Shown here piece after piece: positions 6,215 through 11,273 of a stretch of 11,273 nucleotides of DNA (the stretch's first letter is position 1; each line of letters starts with the position of its first letter). Made by a program: the position numbers and the translations under genes. The notes under the pieces are model-generated. The model ran no database searches, had not been told where the DNA came from, and was given only the letters and a program-made list of their open reading frames with translations. The stretch comes from Bacillota bacterium. Lineage in GTDB: Bacteria > Bacillota > Clostridia > Christensenellales > Aristaeellaceae. The DNA is taken from NCBI GenBank assembly GCA_023443705.1, contig JAEZTD010000194.1, positions 1-11,273 on the forward strand, written 5' to 3'.

Positions 6215-7540
6215 CTACATTCGCGTATTTTCCGACAGCCACACCATCTGCTTGGCCATCTCGCGCACGCGCTCCTTCAGGACGAACAGGCAGTCCGTCT
6301 CGTGGGCGTAGCCGCCGACGATGTCCTCCGCCAGCGCTTGGCAGGTGGGCGAGCCGCAGGAGCCGCAGTCGAGGCCGGGAAGCCTTTGGCGGATTTCCTC
6401 GATCTGGTCCATCATCGAAAGCGCCTTTTGCAGGTCGTGGTCCAGCTGCATGGCCTTGACGGGGGCGATTTCGCCGTCAAAGTACAGCTTGCCGCGGAGC
6501 GACTCAAATTCCGCCCGCTGGATGTTCTCGTCCGGCATCTTGGCGGGCAGGCGGCGCACCAGATCGCGGATGCGGTTCTTGGCGATGAAGCCGTTTTCAA
6601 GGGTCAGCGGGCCGCCGACGCAGCCGCCCACGCAGGAGAGCCCTTCAAAGAAGGTGAGCTCCGGCAGGCGGTTGTTTTCGATTTCCTCCAGCACCTTCGC
6701 CACCTGGTCGATGCCGTCCACAGCCAGCGCGTTTTCAATACCCGCGGCCAGCGCCTCGCCGCCGGATTTTGCCCAGCCCAGGCCGAGGCCGGTGGCGCGG
6801 AAGGCCTCGTCGCCGTCCTCGCCGCTTTCGCTCGTCTGGGGGGCCTTTCGGATGTTGGTGGACAGGAGGCCGAACACCTCGACGATGGAGATCACGCCGT
6901 CCACCGCGCTGTTAAGATGGCCCAGCGGGCGGCGGATGGCGGTCATCTTGGCGGCGCAGGGGGAGATGAAAAAGCAGCCGACCTCCTCCGGCTTTACGCC
7001 GTTCTTTTCGCAGAACTCGCGCCGGGCGGAAACGGCGGCCATTTCCATGGGCGACCGGACGTCGACGATGTTGTCGATCAATTCGGGAAAGCGGATCTGA
7101 ATCAGCCGCACCACGGCGGGGCAGCTGGAAGAAATCAGCGGGCGGGGGCAGCCGGGCTGCGAAAGCCGCTCCTTGACGGCCATGGACACGATGTCCGCGC
7201 CGCGGGCGACGTCGTACACCTCGTCAAAGCCCATCATGCGAAGGCCCCGGGCCACGGCGGACAGGCTGGGCAGCTTTTTGAACTGCCCGTACAGCGCCGG
7301 CGCGGGCAGCGCGATTTTGTAGGGGAAGCGGTTGATGGCGGCCAGCGGGTCGGTGGTGGGCACCTTCGCGTGGTGCTGGCACTGGCGGATGCACTCGCCG
7401 CAGTCGATGCACCGCGCCTCGATGATGTGGGCGCGCCCGCCGTGTACGCGGATGGCCTCCGTCGGGCACTGCTTGAGGCAGTTGGTGCAGCCGACGCACT
7501 TGGACTTGTCCAGCGTAACAGAGTGCATGTAGCTTGTCAT
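6215..7540 (-). CDS. Sensory-type [FeFe]-hydrogenase-like iron-sulfur protein
   Basis: This is a 441-residue protein. Residues 15-25 and 44-54 are two CxxCxxCxxxC ferredoxin clusters. Residues about 75-330 form the [FeFe]-hydrogenase large-subunit domain. All four H-cluster ligand positions are cysteine: C140 (SSSCP), C195 (SPCAAK), C303 and C307 (SCVGGC). The residue before the first ligand, cysteine in catalytic enzymes (TSCCP) and part of the proton path, is serine here, and the usual Met residues of the second and third motifs are Ser and Leu. Residues 388-417 hold a further four-cysteine domain of the PF04060 type (LPGLDCGSCGSPTC ... C417). There is no PAS domain after it. This pattern fits putative H2- or redox-sensing homologues, not a bulk hydrogenase. 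The ATG overlaps the stop of the ATPase gene by 4 bases, implying tight coupling. A later ATG at 7528 has no ribosome site. Confidence 0.92.
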   Translation of the reverse strand: MTSYMHSVTLDKSKCVGCTNCLKQCPTEAIRVHGGRAHIIEARCIDCGECIRQCQHHAKVPTTDPLAAINRFPYKIALPAPALYGQFKKLPSLSAVARGLRMMGFDEVYDVARGADIVSMAVKERLSQPGCPRPLISSSCPAVVRLIQIRFPELIDNIVDVRSPMEMAAVSARREFCEKNGVKPEEVGCFFISPCAAKMTAIRRPLGHLNSAVDGVISIVEVFGLLSTNIRKAPQTSESGEDGDEAFRATGLGLGWAKSGGEALAAGIENALAVDGIDQVAKVLEEIENNRLPELTFFEGLSCVGGCVGGPLTLENGFIAKNRIRDLVRRLPAKMPDENIQRAEFESLRGKLYFDGEIAPVKAMQLDHDLQKALSMMDQIEEIRQRLPGLDCGSCGSPTCQALAEDIVGGYAHETDCLFVLKERVREMAKQMVWLSENTRM

Positions 7541-7968
7541 AGCTTAAACCCCATCTCGATGGTCGTCCCCACCCCGACTTCGGAGCGGATGGAAAAGTCC
7601 GTGGCGTTGCGCTTCATGTTGGGCAGGCCCATGCCGGCGCCGAAGCCCATCATGCGCACGTCGTCGGAGGCGGTGGAAAAGCCTTCTTGCATCGCAAGGT
7701 CGATGTCCGGGATGCCCGGCCCCTCGTCCCGGATGTTGAGGGCCAGGTATTCCGGCTGAACGATGAGCTCCATCTCGCCCCCTTGCGAATGGATCACCAG
7801 GTTCAGCTCCACCTCATAGGCGGCGATCGATACCCGGCGCACGATGCCCGAGTCAACCCCCAGCTTTTTCAGGATGCCCTTGATCTTTCTTGAGGCTTCG
7901 CCGGCGGTGGCGAAGTCCCCGGCGCGCACGGGATAGGTCTCCCGGAGCGCGACGCTTCCGTTTTGCAT
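7537..7968 (-). CDS. RsbW/RsbT-type HATPase, anti-sigma or switch kinase-like protein
   Basis: This 143-residue protein is a single GHKL-fold ATPase domain like the serine kinases and anti-sigma factors RsbW, RsbT and SpoIIAB. The N box is EVELNLVIHSQGG (52-64), with the expected glutamate and asparagine. The G1 box is DEGPGIPD (81-88) and the G2 box is GFGAGMGLPNMKR (108-120), followed by GVGTT (132-136). There is no dimerisation/phosphoacceptor domain, so it is not a histidine kinase. The usual partners, an anti-anti-sigma STAS protein or a sigma factor, are absent from the window. The ATG at 7968 follows AAGGGG by about 10 bases and lies 6 bases from the stop of the DRTGG gene. It shares an ATGA overlap with the hydrogenase-like gene, so it is likely its direct signalling partner. 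Confidence 0.92.
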   Translation of the reverse strand: MQNGSVALRETYPVRAGDFATAGEASRKIKGILKKLGVDSGIVRRVSIAAYEVELNLVIHSQGGEMELIVQPEYLALNIRDEGPGIPDIDLAMQEGFSTASDDVRMMGFGAGMGLPNMKRNATDFSIRSEVGVGTTIEMGFKL

Positions 7969-7974
7969 CAGAAA

Positions 7975-8322
7975 CTATCCCCTTACCCCGCTGGGCAGGC
8001 CGCTTGCGAACAGCCTTCCGCAGGATTCATACAGCGTGTGCGGCGTCCCGATCACGGCGATGCCCAAGTCTCCCGCCATTTCCAGCACTTCCTGAGGTGG
8101 GAGCTTGCCGCGGACAAAGACGATCATCATCACGTCCAGCATTTCGCAGGTGCGAACGACATGCATGTTGGTCAGCCCCGTCAGAAGCACCATGCGCTCC
8201 TTGGGGTAGGCGAGTACGTCGCTCATCATGTCCGAGCCGCAGGCGGCCTGGACTTCATCCTGGGGAAGGGACCCGGAGAGTACGGTGGCGTCCAGCAGGC
8301 TGACGATCTGTTCCGCTTTCAT
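7975..8322 (-). CDS. Stand-alone DRTGG-domain protein (first copy)
   Basis: This is a 115-residue single DRTGG domain. Landmarks are MKAEQIVSLLDATVL (1-15), CGSDMMSDVLAY (28-39), VLLTGLTNMHVVRTCEMLDV (45-64), IVFVRGK (67-73) and VIGTPHTLYESCGRLF (90-105). These match the classical family pattern more closely than the copy at 5537-5878. The ATG at 8322 is preferred because AAGAGG lies 9 bases upstream; an ATG two codons earlier is only 3 bases from that site. It sits 34 bp after the SPOR-like membrane gene and 6 bp before the ATPase gene. Lone DRTGG proteins are recurrent neighbours of hydrogenase-type gene clusters in Clostridia. A ligand-sensing role, perhaps for a nucleotide, is inferred from the domain's other contexts. 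Confidence 0.9.
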   Translation of the reverse strand: MKAEQIVSLLDATVLSGSLPQDEVQAACGSDMMSDVLAYPKERMVLLTGLTNMHVVRTCEMLDVMMIVFVRGKLPPQEVLEMAGDLGIAVIGTPHTLYESCGRLFASGLPSGVRG

Positions 8323-8356
8323 GGGCATCATCCTCTTCGGGAAAATTTGTATAAGG

Positions 8357-9145
8357 TTATCCGTCCCCCGCCAGACGGGTGAGAAACCCGATGTGCCGAA
8401 GGCGGAGGTCAATGTAATTATACTTCATCTGGCTTGAAAAGAAAAGGGGTGAAGTACCCACGCCCATCAGCAGGGTGGTGGACGCGTCCTCAAACGTTGC
8501 GAGCAGCGCCGCGACTTCTTCCGAAGTCTGGTTCGGCTCCCCCGCCGACGCCTTTTCGAGCGTTTCCCGCGCCTTCTTGGCCTCCGCGCGGGCGGACAGG
8601 AGCGCCTCCCGCGCGCCGTTTAGATCGATCTCCCCGGCGTCCAGCCGGAAGGCCGCCTCGCCCAGCGCGTTCGTCTCGTCCCGGAGCGAGCGCTCCGCGC
8701 CGATCAGCGCGTCGGCCTGTACGCGCTTTCCGGTCAGCCGGACGGCGATCTCCGGCGCTTCCCGCGTCGCGACGGAGGCGGCGAGCTTTTCGGTCTCGCT
8801 CAGCTTGTTCATGACCTTTCCGGCCTCGTCGGCGGAACTGTAGCCCGCTCCGGCGATCAAGTATTCGCCGGAGCCGGACAGGATGTAGCCCGCCGCGCCC
8901 CGGGCCACGTACCGCGCGGCCTCGATCCGCGCGGTGGCTTCGTCCCCCGCCCGGGACAGGATCACCAGGTTCAGGGAAAGCGGCTGGATGTCCCAGCGCA
9001 CCTGTTCCACCGGCGCGAGCGCCGCCTGCTGCCCCGGCGCGGAGACGCCCTCGGTGACGAGGTACATCGTCAGCGCGACGAGCAGCATCACAAGCACCCA
9101 GACGGGCGCGTAGGGGTGGTCGCGCCGGACGCGCACGCGCTTCAT
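8357..9145 (-). CDS. Single-pass membrane protein with SPOR-like extracytoplasmic region
   Basis: This is a 262-residue protein with a basic N-terminus (KRVRVRRDH), one hydrophobic anchor at about 14-31, and the rest probably outside the membrane. Residues about 58-138 look like a SPOR repeat: strand NLVILSR, helix DEATARIEAARYVARG, strand GYILSG, strand YLIAGAGY, a helix, and IAVRLTG. Such domains bind denuded peptidoglycan glycans at division or sporulation sites. Residues 140-225 are helical, rich in Ala, Glu and Arg. The similarity is judged by eye from the pattern and is only moderate. The ATG at 9145 is chosen, with GGGAG 10 bases upstream. A TTG immediately before it (9148) is 7 bases from the same site and cannot be excluded; it adds one residue. 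It heads the minus-strand run and diverges from the DUF6062 gene. Confidence 0.8.
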   Translation of the reverse strand: MKRVRVRRDHPYAPVWVLVMLLVALTMYLVTEGVSAPGQQAALAPVEQVRWDIQPLSLNLVILSRAGDEATARIEAARYVARGAAGYILSGSGEYLIAGAGYSSADEAGKVMNKLSETEKLAASVATREAPEIAVRLTGKRVQADALIGAERSLRDETNALGEAAFRLDAGEIDLNGAREALLSARAEAKKARETLEKASAGEPNQTSEEVAALLATFEDASTTLLMGVGTSPLFFSSQMKYNYIDLRLRHIGFLTRLAGDG

Positions 9146-9264
9146 CAACGGATCGCTCCCTTCTCAAAGGACATGGCTCCCCAGAAGCGTATGCGCACGG
9201 ATGCGCGGGCACGCCTTTTGGAGTGCATGTCCGCCTAAAACATCCGGGGAAAGGGTGTAAGCGA

Positions 9265-9293
9265 TTGCCTCCGACGGGACAATCTGTTATCAT
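9265..9293 (+). promoter_or_regulatory. Extended -10 promoter for the DUF6062-GNAT pair
   Basis: TTGCCT (9265-9270) and TATCAT (9288-9293) are separated by 17 bases, and TG at 9285-9286 gives the TGN extension upstream of the -10. The first base of the DUF6062 TTG start lies 22 bases past the -10 box, allowing a short leader with GGGAG as ribosome site. The 169-bp divergent region also must hold the start signals for the minus-strand SPOR-like gene, but no equally good promoter is visible on that strand. Confidence 0.65.
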
Positions 9294-9314
9294 GGGCTAA
9301 AAGGGAGTGAAGGC

Positions 9315-9989
9315 TTGAGACAGCATCTCGACACGGCCCCGGTGCTGGAAAAAATGCGCGCCGGGGGCGAATGCCCGCTGTGCGCGCTGAAACTGGAAAA
9401 CGAAGCGTCCTACGCGGAGTACTTTCTCGGCGGATCGGTGATGGAGGTATCCACCCGGCAGGAGGTCAACGAAAAGGGCTTCTGCGCAAAGCACCTGAAA
9501 ATGCTCTTTGACCGGAACAACCGGCTGGGGCTGGCGCTGCTCGAATCCTCCCACCTGAAGGAAACGGTAAAGCGCCTGAAGGCGCGGCCGAACCCGAAGC
9601 GCGGCCTGTTCCAGAAGAAGGAGGAGGCTCCGAAGGCGGGCTGTGCCCTGTGCGACCGGCTGGAGGCCACCATGCGCCGCTACGCGCTGACCATCGCGGC
9701 GCTGTGGGAAAAGGAGAAGGAGTTCAAGCCGCTCATTCAAAATGGAAAGGGCTTTTGCCTGCCCCATTACGAGATGATCCGGGACGAGGCGTCCGGCGCC
9801 CTCTCCGGAAAGGCGCTGGAAGAATTTCTCTCGGCGCTGGACGAGGTGGAGATGAAAAACCTCGAGCGGCTCATTTCCGAGGTGGACTGGTTCGCGCAGA
9901 AGCACGATTACCGCAACGCGGACAAGCCCTGGGGCGACAGCCGCGACAGCGTCGAGCGGTGCATGAAGAAGCTCCGGGGAGAGGGATAA
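9315..9989 (+). CDS. DUF6062 family protein with two CxxC...CxxH units
   Basis: This is a 224-residue soluble protein. The start is a TTG at 9315 with AGGGAG 7 bases upstream; no ATG in a suitable place precedes the first motif. Two similar units are visible: C20-PL-C23 ... NEKGFC57-AK-H60, and C110-AL-C113 ... GKGFC148-LP-H151. The distances inside the two units are nearly equal (33 and 34 residues between C23/C57 and C113/C148). Four Cys/His ligands per unit suggest two structural zinc sites produced by an internal duplication. The family has no known function. The C-terminus is charged and helical. It is followed after 20 bp by a GNAT gene on the same strand, probably in one transcript from the promoter at 9265-9293. 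Confidence 0.85.
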   Translation: MRQHLDTAPVLEKMRAGGECPLCALKLENEASYAEYFLGGSVMEVSTRQEVNEKGFCAKHLKMLFDRNNRLGLALLESSHLKETVKRLKARPNPKRGLFQKKEEAPKAGCALCDRLEATMRRYALTIAALWEKEKEFKPLIQNGKGFCLPHYEMIRDEASGALSGKALEEFLSALDEVEMKNLERLISEVDWFAQKHDYRNADKPWGDSRDSVERCMKKLRGEG

Positions 9990-10009
9990 CCCCGCGAAAG
10001 GATTTGGCG

Positions 10010-10456
10010 ATGTTTCGGGATTTCGAGCCCCGCGACCGGGGTGCGTTTTTGAAGATGGCCGGGGCGCTCTACGCCTCCGGCGCGACCGTTCACGCCGTGA
10101 GCGGGCGGAATTTTGAAAGGACATTTGACGAAATCCTCCGCGGCAGCCCCTACGCCCGCGGGATCATGATCGAATGGGACGGGCGCGCCGAAGGATACGC
10201 GCTCCTCGCGCGCACCTGGTCCAACGAGGCGGGCGGCATGGCGGTGTGGGTGGAGGAAATCTACGTATCGGAAGCGCTCCGGTGCCGGGGAATCGCCGGA
10301 AAATTCTTTCAATTCCTCGAGGGGGAATACCCGGGCGCCGCGCGCTTTCGCCTGGAAGTGCATGAGGATAACGCCCGGGCGATGGCGCTCTACGAACGGC
10401 TGGGCTACAAAAGGCTGGATTACGTGCAGATGGTCAAAGACCGGGCGGAAGGATAA
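10010..10456 (+). CDS. GNAT-family N-acetyltransferase
   Basis: This is a 148-residue protein with the GNAT fold. The acetyl-CoA motif follows the strand VWVEEIYV (79-86) as RCRGIAGKFF (91-100), and the late motif LEVHEDNARAMALYERLGYK (115-134) is typical of small stand-alone acetyltransferases. The ATG at 10010 has AAAGGA 7 bases upstream and begins MFRDFEPRDRGAF, the normal N-terminal strand and helix. The same frame stays open upstream into the DUF6062 gene, but that stretch is an out-of-frame shadow. The substrate cannot be predicted; the acceptor may be a small amine or a protein N-terminus. It is followed by a strong terminator. Confidence 0.93.
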   Translation: MFRDFEPRDRGAFLKMAGALYASGATVHAVSGRNFERTFDEILRGSPYARGIMIEWDGRAEGYALLARTWSNEAGGMAVWVEEIYVSEALRCRGIAGKFFQFLEGEYPGAARFRLEVHEDNARAMALYERLGYKRLDYVQMVKDRAEG

Positions 10457-10460
10457 CAAT

Positions 10461-10504
10461 AAGGGCGGCGCACAATCTGCGCCGCCCTCTTCTGCGCCGC
10501 CCTT
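10461..10504. terminator. Bidirectional terminator with a duplicated right arm
   Basis: AAGGGCGGCGCA (10461-10472) can pair with TGCGCCGCCC at 10478-10487 (10 bp, loop CAATC) or with a second copy of that arm at 10493-10504, where all 12 bases match. On the plus strand the second pairing is followed by TTGTGTT, a usable uridine-rich tail. On the minus strand the inner hairpin is followed by TTATTGTT. It sits between the convergent GNAT and isomerase genes and probably terminates both. Confidence 0.85.
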
Positions 10505-10531
10505 TGTGTTGCATCGTTGCGGCCTTGGATG

Positions 10532-11273
10532 TTACAGCGCCTCTTTCAGCGCGGCAAGGCTCGCCTTGGCATCCTCCAAAGGGCTTGTATAGGGCTGATC
10601 CTGCTCCACCACCAGCCACTTCGCGCCGGAGGCGACGGCCGCGGTTACGACGGCGGGCACGTTCTGGCTGCCCATGCCCACCGGGCGGAACCCGAAGGAC
10701 GCCGGGAGGGGCTGGCAGGGGGCGGTGGGCTCGTCGCAGACGTAGTCCTTCATGTGGACGATGGGGCAGCGTCCGGCGTACTTCTTCACGTACTCCGCCG
10801 GGTCGAGTCCCGCGTACTTCACCCAGCAGGTGTCGATCTCGGTTTTGAGGAGGTTCGCCGGCACCGCTTCGTAGAGGAAGTCCAGCGCGTATGCGCCGGA
10901 GACGGTGGCGAACTCAAAATCGTGGTTGTGGTAGAGAAGTGTGATGTCCGCCTCCCGGCACAGCCGCGCAAAGCGGTGGATCACCGCGATCACCCGCGCG
11001 AAGCCCGGGTTTCCGGGGCGCTCGGCGTCCAAAAGGTAGGGCACCGCGATCCACTTGCAGCCGACCGCGAGGTGAAAGGCGATCACCGTGAACATGTCCT
11101 CCTCAATGGCCTGAAAGGGTACGTGGCTGGACACGGCCTCGAGCCCCGTCTCATCCAAGAGCGCGCGCACGGCCTGCGCGCTGTGCCCGTAGAACCCGGC
11201 GAACTCCACGCCGTCGTAACCCAGCGCGGCCAGCCGGCGCATTACGCTTCCCAGGTCTTTTTCGGCTTCCTCC
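10532..11273 (-). CDS. Sugar phosphate isomerase/epimerase (xylose isomerase-like TIM barrel), 5' end missing
   Basis: The frame stays open to the right edge, and upstream codons read EEAEKDLGSV before MRRLAALGYDGVEFAGFYG, so the ATG at 11242 is internal and the true start is outside the window. About 247 residues are visible, out of roughly 270-290 usual for the family. TIM-barrel landmarks are GYDGVEFAGFYG, SSHVP, KWIAVPY, LLYHNHDFEF, KTEIDTCWVKYAG, PIVHMKDY and KWLVVEQDQ. These provide the Glu, Asp and His residues that bind a divalent metal in the AP endonuclease/isomerase superfamily. Members act on keto- and aldo-sugars or inositol derivatives; the exact substrate is not determinable. 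The C-terminus (EDAKASLAALKEAL) looks complete. It converges with the GNAT gene. Confidence 0.92.
   Translation of the reverse strand, partial: EEAEKDLGSVMRRLAALGYDGVEFAGFYGHSAQAVRALLDETGLEAVSSHVPFQAIEEDMFTVIAFHLAVGCKWIAVPYLLDAERPGNPGFARVIAVIHRFARLCREADITLLYHNHDFEFATVSGAYALDFLYEAVPANLLKTEIDTCWVKYAGLDPAEYVKKYAGRCPIVHMKDYVCDEPTAPCQPLPASFGFRPVGMGSQNVPAVVTAAVASGAKWLVVEQDQPYTSPLEDAKASLAALKEAL

Noticed and set aside
6215..7540. Catalytic electron-bifurcating hydrogenase HydA
   Set aside because: The relay cysteine is serine, the second and third loops are altered, and no HydB/HydC-type NADH or ferredoxin subunits are present.
6065..7759. Long plus-strand open frame (564 codons) opposite the hydrogenase-like gene
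   Set aside because: It is antisense to a gene with clear family motifs, has low-complexity His/Arg/Ala/Gly-rich composition, and has no ribosome site. Long shadow frames are common in GC-rich DNA.
9146..9264. Minus-strand promoter for the SPOR-like gene
   Set aside because: Candidates such as TTACAC with TAGGCG have poor -10 boxes, and nothing convincing was seen.
9650..10009. Upstream extension of the GNAT frame
   Set aside because: The frame is open but overlaps the DUF6062 gene in another frame, with no conserved sequence. The ATG at 10010 has a good ribosome site and gives a normal GNAT N-terminus.
9297..10124. Minus-strand open frame (275 codons) opposite the DUF6062 gene
   Set aside because: The plus-strand frame has family motifs, a promoter and a ribosome site. 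The minus frame has none and covers the promoter of the real gene.

Overview
This window is GC-rich and almost fully coding. Most genes start with a strong AGGAGG-type ribosome binding site, and two start with TTG. The families present (DRTGG proteins, a sensory-type [FeFe]-hydrogenase homologue, CotH/VTC/DUF4956, DUF6062) point to an anaerobic member of the Firmicutes, probably a high-GC, uncultured-type Clostridia lineage. This assignment rests on gene content only. No rRNA, tRNA, CRISPR array, transposase or phage gene was found.

From about 9145 down to 4844 the minus strand carries a run of genes that looks like a redox or H2-responsive signalling module. In transcription order these are a single-pass membrane protein with a SPOR-like region, a stand-alone DRTGG protein, an RsbW/RsbT-type ATPase, and a [FeFe]-hydrogenase-like protein with extra iron-sulfur domains. 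A 336-bp hairpin-rich gap follows, then a second DRTGG protein and a PHP-family metallophosphoesterase. The hydrogenase homologue keeps the four H-cluster cysteines but has serine at the proton-relay cysteine position, which fits a sensor better than a turnover enzyme. The true electron-bifurcating hydrogenase subunits are not in the window.

From 4772 down to the left edge, still on the minus strand, a separate operon starts at a good sigma-A-like promoter whose -10 box lies inside a perfect 15-bp palindrome. It encodes a membrane-anchored 1013-residue CotH-kinase protein with three lamin-tail-like domains, a VTC-type polyphosphate polymerase domain protein, a DUF4956 membrane protein, and the start of a membrane-anchored coiled-coil protein that may be RmuC. 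CotH, VTC and DUF4956 together suggest a cell-envelope or coat system combining protein phosphorylation with polyphosphate or a related polyanion.

On the right, the plus strand carries a two-gene unit: a DUF6062 protein with two CxxC...CxxH repeats, then a GNAT acetyltransferase. It has its own extended -10 promoter. It converges on a minus-strand TIM-barrel sugar phosphate isomerase/epimerase gene whose 5' end runs off the window, and a shared bidirectional terminator with a duplicated arm lies between them.
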